A stretch of 54,876 nt of DNA, from assembly GCA_035308025.1 (NCBI GenBank), contig DATGHL010000019.1, forward strand, positions 1 to 54,876, written 5' to 3'. Position numbers and translations under genes: made by a program. Of this stretch, positions 41,613-48,417 are shown one piece after another; the stretch's first letter is position 1; each line of letters opens with the position of its first letter. The notes under the pieces are model-generated. The model saw only the letters and a program-made list of their open reading frames with translations. It had not been told where the DNA came from and did no database searches. This DNA comes from Candidatus Binataceae bacterium. GTDB lineage: Bacteria; Desulfobacterota; Binatia; Binatales; Binataceae.

Positions 41613-42698
41613 CTAGTCGAAAGTCAGGACGGTGCGGGTGACTTCGCCCGCTTCCATCGCACGGAAGGCCTCGTTGACGTCTTCGAGGCGCCCGCGGCGG
41701 CTGATCATGTCGTCCAGGTTGAGGCGGCCCTGCCGGTAAAGGTCGAGATACTTGGGCATGTCGAGTTGGAATCGATTCGAGCCCATGTAGCAGCCCTGGA
41801 CGCGCTTCTCGACGAAGAGATGGCCGGCGTTGAATTCGACCTTTTGATCGGGTGGGATTGCGCCGACCAGGGTGGCGAGGCCGCGCGGCGCGAGACAATA
41901 GATACACTGCTCAAGCACGCGCGGATTGCCGATCGCATCGAAAGAGTAGTCCGCGCCGCCGTTGCTCAAGCGCTTGATTTCGCGGACCGCATCGGCGGAT
42001 GAGCTGTTAATCACATCGGTCGCGCCGAAGTGCCGGGCGATTTCGAGTTTATTGTCGCGAATATCGACGGCGATAATCTGCCGCGCACCGGCGATCCGCG
42101 CCCCTTGAATCACCGAGATGCCGACGCCGCCGCAGCCGAACACCGCCACCGAAGAGCCGGGCGCGACCTGCGCGGTGTTGAGCGCGGCGCCGACGCCGGT
42201 GGTAACGGCGCATCCGAGCAGCGCGGCGCGGTCGAGCGGGATGTCATCGCCGATCTTGAGTACGGCGCGCTCGTGGAGGAGCATCTGTTCGGCGAAGGCG
42301 CCCAGATCGGCGAATTGAGTCAGGCGGACCCCCTTCTGCGAAAGGCGGGGCGGCTGGTCACGCGGCCGCTCGCAGTCGGCGCGCCCGACGCATAGATGCG
42401 GCCGGCCGAGCAGGCATTGCGTGCAATTGCCGCAATAAATCGAGGTGCAGGCGATGACGTGATCGCCAGGCTTAAGCGCGGTCACGGCGGCCCCGACGGC
42501 CTGGATTATGCCAGCAGGTTCGTGGCCGAGAACCGCCGGAAGTTTGGTCGGCAGCGCGCCGTGGAGGCAATGCAGATCGCTGTGGCAGACGCCGACGGCG
42601 ACGGTGCGGATCAGGACTTCATGCGCTTGCGGCTGGCCGATCTCGATTTGCTCGATCGACAAGGGCTGGTTGATCTCACGGAAAATCGCAGCTTTCAT
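41613..42698 (-). CDS. Zinc-dependent alcohol dehydrogenase (class III-like MDR)
   Basis: A 361-residue medium-chain dehydrogenase from the ATG at 42698; the much longer open frame to 43571 is antisense to the hydratase and is rejected. GVCHSDLHCLHG (about residue 36) has the catalytic zinc Cys. GHEPAGI (about 58) has the zinc His and Glu. CGNCTQCLLGRPHLC (about 89) is the structural zinc loop. VFGCGGVGISVIQ (about 188) is the NAD glycine motif. It oxidises an alcohol or formaldehyde adduct; substrate is unknown. It is divergent from the enoyl-CoA hydratase. Confidence 0.9.
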   Translation of the reverse strand: MKAAIFREINQPLSIEQIEIGQPQAHEVLIRTVAVGVCHSDLHCLHGALPTKLPAVLGHEPAGIIQAVGAAVTALKPGDHVIACTSIYCGNCTQCLLGRPHLCVGRADCERPRDQPPRLSQKGVRLTQFADLGAFAEQMLLHERAVLKIGDDIPLDRAALLGCAVTTGVGAALNTAQVAPGSSVAVFGCGGVGISVIQGARIAGARQIIAVDIRDNKLEIARHFGATDVINSSSADAVREIKRLSNGGADYSFDAIGNPRVLEQCIYCLAPRGLATLVGAIPPDQKVEFNAGHLFVEKRVQGCYMGSNRFQLDMPKYLDLYRQGRLNLDDMISRRGRLEDVNEAFRAMEAGEVTRTVLTFD

Positions 42699-42848
42699 CT
42701 CTGATAACCTCGGCTCTCGGGATGCGGCTTCACAGCAGGCGTCCCTCTTATAGCCCGCGTCGGCTTCCGCGACCAAACGCGCGGTGCTTGCAAGTTTTCG
42801 AGCAACCTGATTGTCATCGCGTAAATCATCTGCACTGAAAGAGGCATC

Positions 42849-43655
42849 ATGGCATTCACGAATATTACGCTCGAGAAGCACGAACTGATCGGGACGCTGA
42901 CGCTCAACCGGCCCGAGAAATTGAACGCGATGACTCCGGGGCTGATCGGCGAGTTCGGAGAGGCGCTCACGGAAATCGAAAAGGACGCCGAGATCAAAAT
43001 CGTGATCATCCGCGGTGCGGGGCGCGCCTTTTCGACCGGTTATGATCTGACCGGAGGCTGGGGCGAGGGCAACTCGGAGAAATTCACGATCGACTCCGAT
43101 CAGCAGTTTCTGCAACGCTACGTCGAGCACTGGCTCCGCTTGCGCGATTTGCCCAAGCCGGTCATCGCGATGGTGCATGGCTACTGCCTCGCGGGCGCGA
43201 CGCAACTCTGCGTGAGCAGTGACATGATCTTTGTGGCGGACGACGCCCAGATCGGGTTCCCTTCGATTCCGGCCGGGGCCGGCTACGTCAGCGCGTTTTG
43301 GAACTGGATGGTCGGGCCGCATCGAACGAAATACCTCGCTTTTCTGCCCGGCAGCCGGATCAGCGGCAAAGAAGCCGAGGCGATGGGCTTCGCGACGCGC
43401 GCGTTTGCGGCCGCGAGCCTCGAAGCTGAAACCTACGATTATGCCCGGCGGGTGGCCAAGGTGCCCGCGCAAAAGCTCCGGCTCGAGAAGCTCGCGATCA
43501 ATCGCGCGATGGACTTGCGGGGTTTTCGCAGCACAGTGCTGGCGGGCGCCGAGTTCGACGCGATTTTCCATTTCGGGCCGGGCAACGACGAGGTCCGCGC
43601 GGTGCAGAAGGAACGCGGCCTGCGCGGTGCGATCAAGTGGTACGAGGAGAAGTAA
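42849..43655 (+). CDS. Enoyl-CoA hydratase/isomerase
   Basis: A 268-residue crotonase from an ATG behind GAAAGAGG. LTLNRPEKLNAMT (about residue 17) is the family opening, IIRGAGRAFSTGYDL (about 53) the first oxyanion loop and VHGYCLAGATQLCVSSD (about 109) the second, with the usual GG changed to AG-AT. IGFPSIPAGAGY (about 137) is the region of the second Glu. The C-terminal FGPGNDEVRAVQKERGL differs from the hydratases at 21703 and 24147, so this is a separate lineage. It is the last ordinary chromosomal gene before the island. Confidence 0.88.
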   Translation: MAFTNITLEKHELIGTLTLNRPEKLNAMTPGLIGEFGEALTEIEKDAEIKIVIIRGAGRAFSTGYDLTGGWGEGNSEKFTIDSDQQFLQRYVEHWLRLRDLPKPVIAMVHGYCLAGATQLCVSSDMIFVADDAQIGFPSIPAGAGYVSAFWNWMVGPHRTKYLAFLPGSRISGKEAEAMGFATRAFAAASLEAETYDYARRVAKVPAQKLRLEKLAINRAMDLRGFRSTVLAGAEFDAIFHFGPGNDEVRAVQKERGLRGAIKWYEEK

Positions 43656-43731
43656 CTGCGTTCAGGGTCAGAACTCGTCCAGCTTGACGGCGCGGGGAAG
43701 CTGTCGCTCATCGTCGCTGGAGGGGCTCCCT

Positions 43732-44347
43732 TCAAGGCACCACGCCGACCAGCACCAGCGGCACGGCAGGAACCCCGCGGCCCTGTCGAATGACGTTGTA
43801 GAGTTCGGATTCATAGTAACCGATGCCCGACGACATTCGAGATTGCAGGTCTTTCATCGGCAAAATCTCGATGCCCACGTCGATGACGTCGCCGACAAAA
43901 AACGCCATGTGTTTCACAAATAGATCGTAAGCCACAAACGAGTACTTCCCAAGTTGCACCTCGACAGCGATCCGGTCTTTCACGAAATCGGTTTGGTTAT
44001 AGGAACTGATAGCGCGGTGACCAGCTCCTTCAATTTCAGCCTTTTGCTGAACGGGTTTCAGGTTGATGGTCTTACGGATCAGGTGAACATCCGCGGTCAC
44101 CCAATAAGAGGTTCGCTGTTCGCTCCATCCGAGCGTCTTAAACGCGCCGCGCATCGCCTTGTTCATATCGACAGGCGAATAGAGCAGTCCTAGCGCAGCC
44201 TTGCGCTTCTCCTTCGATTTTTTTGGTCCGGCATTTCTCCGCGTCAACGGCTGCGATCACATCCTGTGTTTCCTTCCAGCGTTGCGGATGATGCACAAGT
44301 AAAAATTCGATGCCATTCAGATGCGAGTGCGTTGCCGCAATCTTCAT
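43732..44347 (-). pseudogene. BglII-family restriction endonuclease, frameshifted in a poly-A tract
   Basis: The coding signal starts at the ATG at 44347 (MKIAATHSHLNGIEFLLVHH) and runs about 43 codons. It then moves to another frame, in which LGLLYSPVDMNKA, RTSYWVTADVHLIRKT, SYNQTDFVKDRIAVEVQLGK and YDLFVKHMAF follow to the stop at 43732. The switch lies at a run of seven A on the coding strand (44218-44224); six A would give one continuous protein of about 204 residues. The D..E-V-Q block fits the active site of BglII-type nucleases that cut AGATCT. No partner methylase is in view. It may be a broken gene, a slippage-expressed gene, or a one-base assembly error. Confidence 0.72.
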
Positions 44348-44485
44348 CGGTGTCCGCCATATGGTTTCGCCGGGTCGTAAACCGGCTTGCCCATTGGTCG
44401 GATTCGCAGGAAGCCCGCATGAAGCTGATGGACGCGATGCGCTTCGTCGGAAGTAGAGTTTTCCCTCGACCTCACCTGAGGTTCA

Positions 44486-44698
44486 CTATTCGACTGTGAT
44501 TTCTGTAATTTCACGAGAATAGCCTCGCCTGACGACATTTTCGCCGGGCGAGCCACCTTCAATGTCATAATCCCGGATTACCACAGCAATGGTTGCCGGC
44601 TTGGCCTTGAGTCCATGCGATTCAGGCAACCGCAGCTTCTTCGTCAGTACTGTTGCCATGCCTTTGCGAATTTCGATTGTAATTCTAGGGATCATCAT
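44486..44698 (-). CDS. Small hypothetical protein, 70 residues
   Basis: A 70-residue frame from the ATG at 44698 (a second ATG follows at once). It reads IPRITIEIRKGMATVL, then TIAVVIRDYDIEGGSPGEN and ends REITEITVE. The pattern of a short beta strand, then VVIRDYD and an acidic end recalls the small ITIEI...DYD proteins often found in mobile regions; this is by pattern memory only. It lies between two nuclease remnants, on the same strand. No function is known. Confidence 0.5.
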   Translation of the reverse strand: MMIPRITIEIRKGMATVLTKKLRLPESHGLKAKPATIAVVIRDYDIEGGSPGENVVRRGYSREITEITVE

Positions 44699-44759
44699 TT
44701 TCGCGCTCTTGTAAAAATGGCCTACGTAACGACAAGACAATCTTTCAGATCGAAAGCTG

Positions 44760-45080
44760 TCACGTATGACTCTGTTCTCGTGTCTGGATTCTTCTGTGCC
44801 AATCAAAGACATTGCGATACTCGAAAAAAGTGCAGAGTTCATGGAGTCTACTTGCCTTAAATGTCGGCCGAGCCAGCTGTCGGACGAAAAGCGCCCGACG
44901 TTCGTCGTTTGACACGATGCCGAATCGCAGCGTCGGGCTCGGGAGCATCAAATGGACGTCATTGAAACGGAGCAGCCCACTGTACACGGGTGTCGAGTGT
45001 TCCACTTCGTAGAAGGCGGCGGGGCGATCGCCGCCGCGCTCCAACCAGATCACATCTATTTCCCCCGCGATTTCCCTAAT
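44760..45080 (-). pseudogene. C-terminal stump of a putative PD-(D/E)xK-type nuclease
   Basis: About 107 codons in one frame. The upstream end meets a TAA at 45081-45083 and no proper start exists before a GTG at 45053. Readable parts are EIDVIWLE, AAFYEVEHSTPVYSGLLRF, and RRALFVRQLARPTFKA. The I-D-V-I-W-x-E ... F-x-V-E-H-S-T order is what one expects of an E/D...ExK-like nuclease core; in this copy the last Lys is His. The N-terminal part is missing. It is probably a decayed restriction or repair gene. Confidence 0.55.
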
Positions 45081-45297
45081 TTACAGTATCGAAGTGGGCC
45101 ACTTCAGCGTATCGAAATCAACAAGTGCCCGTAAGACATTCCCCGCCAGCAAGCAGCCTCCGACATCCTAGACTCGGCAAACCTACAGGTAAGACGATCG
45201 TGAAGCCGGCAATGCAGGGCTGACTGCCTGCGAACGCGCCAGCGACGCGATCTTTGGTTGTCCGCCGATCAGTAAGCGGCCTGCTTCGTCAAGCCTC

Positions 45298-45326
45298 TTG
45301 ACATAAATTACGAAATTCCATAATTA
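45298..45326 (+). promoter_or_regulatory. Promoter of the conjugation module
   Basis: TTGACA at 45298-45303, a 17-base spacer, then TAATTA at 45321-45326. The word AATTACG occurs twice in direct repeat across the spacer and the -10 box, a possible repressor site. It lies 68 bases before the pilin start. The rest of the 313-base gap from 45081 shows no gene. Confidence 0.65.
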
Positions 45327-45393
45327 CGTGTCTTAGACATGCAAGAACCCGCTTCCAGTGTCCAGCGAAAATCCCGCGGACAAGGCAACTGCA

Positions 45394-45708
45394 ATGAAAC
45401 GATCATTTGGACGCACAGCAATCAGTCTTGTGACCCCAGGTGCGACAATCGCTCTCTTGCTGTCAGCCAGCCCTTGCTTGGCCGCTCCGACCGCTGGCGA
45501 ATTGCCATGGGACCAGACGCTGATTGCCTTTCAAGACATGCTCATCAGCACCGTAACTCCAGCGGCTATCGCGCTCGCGTTCACCAGCGCCGTAGTCCTC
45601 TACGCGCTCGGAGGCCACGACGAGCAGGCACGCCGACTGTTGGGCTCCAGCATCGGCGGCGGCATTGCGCTGGCAATCGTCCATCTCCTCAATTACGTCG
45701 CCCTCTGA
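45394..45708 (+). CDS. VirB2/TrbC-family conjugation pilin
   Basis: 104 residues from the ATG at 45394. A long signal peptide (SLVTPGATIALLLSASPCLAA) is followed by ELPWDQTLIAFQD, then two hydrophobic helices (TPAAIALAFTSAVVLYALGG and LGSSIGGGIALAIVHLLNYV) joined by a short charged loop (HDEQARR). This is the layout of TrbC/VirB2 major pilins of type IV secretion systems. The next gene begins 43 bases later. None of the other pilus-assembly genes (VirB3, VirB4, VirB6, VirB8-11) is in the window. Confidence 0.75.
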   Translation: MKRSFGRTAISLVTPGATIALLLSASPCLAAPTAGELPWDQTLIAFQDMLISTVTPAAIALAFTSAVVLYALGGHDEQARRLLGSSIGGGIALAIVHLLNYVAL

Positions 45709-45751
45709 ATCAGTTCGAAGCAACACAAGCTCCGCAGTCTGGAGGTCCAAG

Positions 45752-46027
45752 ATGAAACTCGCACGCATCACCAAACCGCTCCGCTCCGTTCAGGCCCGCG
45801 TCATGCTGGCCGGCGACCTGAACGCCAGCCTCGAACGCTACGCGCGATACTATGAGCACATCCATGGAGACTCCGTGGACGCGAGAGCGCTTATTCCCGA
45901 GATTCTTCGCGCCTTCCTCGATGCCGACCGTGAGTTCCAGTCGTGGTCGCGCTCTGGCGGCGACAATCAGCCCCGCCGCGGCTCCGCTCCGGCTTCATCC
46001 AACGGCAGCGCCAAGGTGCAACCGTGA
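45752..46027 (+). CDS. DUF2274 family protein
   Basis: 91 residues from an ATG behind GGAGG. The family pattern is the K-L-x-x-x-x-K-P opening, then VMLAGDLNASLERYARYYEHIHGD and LIPEILRAFLDADREFQSW, here read in two parts. DUF2274 genes are usually found beside TrbI-type genes in conjugation operons, which agrees with the neighbours. A helix-rich DNA- or protein-binding role is possible. The tail is Arg/Ser-rich. A structured non-coding stretch follows. Confidence 0.72.
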   Translation: MKLARITKPLRSVQARVMLAGDLNASLERYARYYEHIHGDSVDARALIPEILRAFLDADREFQSWSRSGGDNQPRRGSAPASSNGSAKVQP

Positions 46028-46047
46028 CTTGCCTCATCGCGGTACCG

Positions 46048-46213
46048 GCTGACGTGCTTCGCACGTGTTTCGGACTGACACGCCACTCATCCCTTGGGAT
46101 GAATGATGTGTACCAGAGCGTACACGGCGCATCGGAAAGTGGCGTGAGTCCGGGCGCTTCATCGTACACGCGAGCGTGTACGGCGTCCGGAGAGTGCGAA
46201 GCACATCAGCCGT
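46048..46213. other. Structured intergenic region, candidate origin of transfer (oriT)
   Basis: The 166 bases are framed by a long imperfect inverted repeat: GGCTGACGTGCTTCGCAC at 46048-46065 and its near-complement at 46196-46213. Inside are smaller hairpins: ACGTGC-TTC-GCACGT at 46052, GTGTAC with GTACAC at 46108-46125, and GTACACGC-GA-GCGTGTAC at 46164-46181, plus an imperfect pair with CGGACT and AGTCCG. The region lies directly upstream of an RHH gene and the coupling protein and relaxase genes, where oriT usually is. No nic site can be identified by eye. Confidence 0.5.
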
Positions 46214-46274
46214 AAGTCCGCGGAATCATTGATGCAAGCAGCGCTTTAACTGAGCACACACCGAGAGAAGTCCG

Positions 46275-46601
46275 ATGTCGGAGATTGCGTACACGGTCCG
46301 GCTGGCGCCGGAATTACTGGAGCGGATCGAGAAGTCGGCGCGTGAGAGGGGCGTCTCGCCGCGCAAATTGATCCGCGCCGTGCTTGGCGAGCGCTTTGGC
46401 GCTCAGCAGAACGTCTCGTCCAGCCAGACCAACCAGCAACGCGATCTCGATCAGATTCTGTTCGATCTCACCCGTACCCGGCTCACCCTCCAGCATCTGC
46501 TCGATCGCCAAGTTGGGTCCGAGGTCACCGACCAGATCCGACAAGCCGCGCAACAGGAAGCCGAAAGCTACCTGCGCCGGCTGAGGAGAAGAACCATATG
46601 A
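46275..46601 (+). CDS. Ribbon-helix-helix protein, probable relaxosome accessory factor
   Basis: A 108-residue protein. EIAYTVRLAPELLERIEKSA, then RGVSPRKLIRAVLGERFG, is a ribbon-helix-helix DNA-binding domain of the CopG/MobC/TraJ sort. The C-terminal half is a long helix, likely for oligomerisation. It begins 60 bases after the structured region and overlaps the coupling protein start in ATGA. By position it would bind oriT and recruit the MobF relaxase. It might also repress the promoter at 45298. Confidence 0.72.
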   Translation: MSEIAYTVRLAPELLERIEKSARERGVSPRKLIRAVLGERFGAQQNVSSSQTNQQRDLDQILFDLTRTRLTLQHLLDRQVGSEVTDQIRQAAQQEAESYLRRLRRRTI

Positions 46602-46966
46602 ATTTGTCACGCACTGCCATCCGATACGAATTGAGTCACGCTTCGGCGGGTATGCTGCTGCGCCTCTGGTTGCGCTGCTTTCTGCTCTGGATCCTGCTCT
46701 GGGCGGCTTCCGACGTCTTCATCGTCTGGTATTGGACCGGGCGCATCTCCGGGCCGGGCGCGCACGACTACTCCGGCCGCTGGATCCTCGCCTGGTTCTT
46801 CACCCAGAAGGTTCCGCTCTATTTCCTGACGCTTCCCTACAAAGGCGGCCGGGCCACCATCGACAGCATGTACGCCTACCTGAACTGGCGCTTCTATCTG
46901 AACCGCGACTTCGGCGATTGGTTCGCCGCCTACAGCATCTGGGGAGGGTTCTGCCCACACTCATAG
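46598..46966 (+). CDS. N-terminal membrane part of the T4SS coupling protein (frame-split)
   Basis: 122 residues with one strong membrane helix (LWLRCFLLWILLWAASDVFIV), a periplasmic-side stretch, and a C-terminus DWFAAYSIWGGF that looks like the start of a second helix but stops at TAG. If one base is inserted near 46951, the reading continues as LPTLIVVVIGFVLLRD and completes a 21-residue second helix in frame with the ATPase at 46972. It is therefore best read as the first third of a TraD/TrwB-type coupling protein, broken by a one-base loss. Two separate but adjacent genes are the alternative. Confidence 0.65.
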   Translation: MNLSRTAIRYELSHASAGMLLRLWLRCFLLWILLWAASDVFIVWYWTGRISGPGAHDYSGRWILAWFFTQKVPLYFLTLPYKGGRATIDSMYAYLNWRFYLNRDFGDWFAAYSIWGGFCPHS

Positions 46967-46971
46967 TCGTC

Positions 46972-48417
46972 GTGATCGGTTTCGTGCTCCTACGAGATCC
47001 GGATGATCGTCCGGAAGGGAGGTATCTTCGAGGACTCAGACTGATCTCGCCGCGACAGCTCTCGCGCGAGCTTCGCCGCAGCACCACGCCCAATGACCGC
47101 GTAGGAGTCGAACTCGCGGGGGCCCGCATTCCGCGTTCCATGGAGTGCGAGCACTTCCTCGTCACCGGTGCAACAGGCGCCGGCAAATCCATGGCGATCC
47201 GCTCGCTCCTCCGTCAGGTTCAGGCGCGCGGCGAGATTGCCATCGTGGTCGATCCCGAGTGCGAATACGTTTTGGAATTCTACCGGCCTGGGCGGGATGA
47301 CGTGATCCTGAACCCGGTCGATGAGCGCTGTCCGTACTGGTCGCCGTGGCTCGAATTGAGCGAGCGCTACTACGAGGCTGACGCGGCGACGCTGGCGGCT
47401 TCTCTGATTCCCGAGCCCCCGCGAGGCTACGAGAGCGGGTCGGATCACTTCTTCCGCCAGTCCAGCCGGACTCTACTGGAGAGCCTGCTTGGGGTCGGTA
47501 CTTCCCGAGAGCCACAGAGCATTCCCAAGCTGCTCGAACTCAATCGCGATCAGTTGAAGCAGGCGCTGTCCGGTACGCCGGCATACAGTCTGATCGATCC
47601 GGGCGCGCACGAGCAGGGCGCCGGGATCGTCGCGACTGTCGCCAACGCGACCCGGCCTTTCCTGTATCTGCCGCCTCCAGACGGACGCCCCCGGTGGTGC
47701 GCACTCGAATGGTCGCAGGAGCCTGAAGGATCGTTGTTCCTCACGATGCGCGACGACTCCAACTCCGCGGCGCTCCCGCTCGCCAACCTCTGGCTCGATC
47801 TCTTGGTTGGCCGATTGCTCAACTCCAACCCCCGCCGAAGGGTCTGGATCATCGTGGACGAGCTGCCTGTGCTGGGCCGCCAGGCGAAGCTCGAGACGCT
47901 GGTAACACGTGGCCGCAAGCACGGACTGGCCGCCGTTCTCGGCTTTCAGAGCATTGCCCAACTGCGCCGGATCTATGGTCAGGAGCAGGCCACGGTCCTT
48001 GCCTCGATGCCTTCGACCAAGCTCCTGCTGCGCGTAGACGAGCCCGAGACGGCGGCGTTCATCGCGCGGCAGATTGGCGACCGCGAGACGCTCCGGGACG
48101 AAATCGGAATAAGCACAGCCCAGCGCGGCAATCGCTTCAATACCCATCCTTCACGGCGGACCGAGCCGGTCGTGATGGCCTCCGAGATCCAGCGCTTGCC
48201 GCGGCTTGAAGGCTATCTCTGCATCGCCGGACTCGACCGTGCGCGCGTCAAAATGAAGCCGTGCGTCGCTCAGAGGCGACAGGTCCAGTTCATTCCGCGT
48301 GCACTCCCGAGACAGATCCGCACTAAGGCAGGCGACGGAGTGGCGCCGCTGACGATCGCCGGCGGACCGATTCCTTCAAACGGGACCGTGGACGCACCGG
48401 TGAGGCCTCAAGACTAA
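46972..48417 (+). CDS. Type IV coupling protein ATPase (TraD/TrwB-like)
   Basis: 481 residues from a GTG at 46972; the frame is open from 46732. LVTGATGAGKSMAIR (about residue 61) is the Walker A motif and RVWIIVDELPVLGR (about 291) Walker B. GFQSIAQLRRIYG and LLRVDEPETA further on are typical of the T4SS-DNA-bind family. It would pump the relaxase-bound strand into the mating channel. The membrane anchor is encoded in another frame (46598-46966), so as written the protein would be soluble. The stop TAA overlaps the ATG of the relaxase (TAATG). Confidence 0.82.
   Translation: MIGFVLLRDPDDRPEGRYLRGLRLISPRQLSRELRRSTTPNDRVGVELAGARIPRSMECEHFLVTGATGAGKSMAIRSLLRQVQARGEIAIVVDPECEYVLEFYRPGRDDVILNPVDERCPYWSPWLELSERYYEADAATLAASLIPEPPRGYESGSDHFFRQSSRTLLESLLGVGTSREPQSIPKLLELNRDQLKQALSGTPAYSLIDPGAHEQGAGIVATVANATRPFLYLPPPDGRPRWCALEWSQEPEGSLFLTMRDDSNSAALPLANLWLDLLVGRLLNSNPRRRVWIIVDELPVLGRQAKLETLVTRGRKHGLAAVLGFQSIAQLRRIYGQEQATVLASMPSTKLLLRVDEPETAAFIARQIGDRETLRDEIGISTAQRGNRFNTHPSRRTEPVVMASEIQRLPRLEGYLCIAGLDRARVKMKPCVAQRRQVQFIPRALPRQIRTKAGDGVAPLTIAGGPIPSNGTVDAPVRPQD

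Noticed and set aside
41441..41640. A plus-strand frame after nudC that reads a coding-like segment (MALGVRDPDWRAVREGD)
   Set aside because: It runs into the end of the alcohol dehydrogenase on the other strand and has no start with a ribosome site. It may be a remnant, but I cannot support it.
42699..43571. A minus-strand open frame that would add 291 codons to the alcohol dehydrogenase
   Set aside because: It is antisense to a clear enoyl-CoA hydratase, and the dehydrogenase starts at 42698 with the normal MKAAIFRE opening.
44344..44568. A 74-codon minus-strand frame upstream of the BglII-like gene
   Set aside because: No conserved pattern, weak start, and it overlaps the end of the small protein at 44486.
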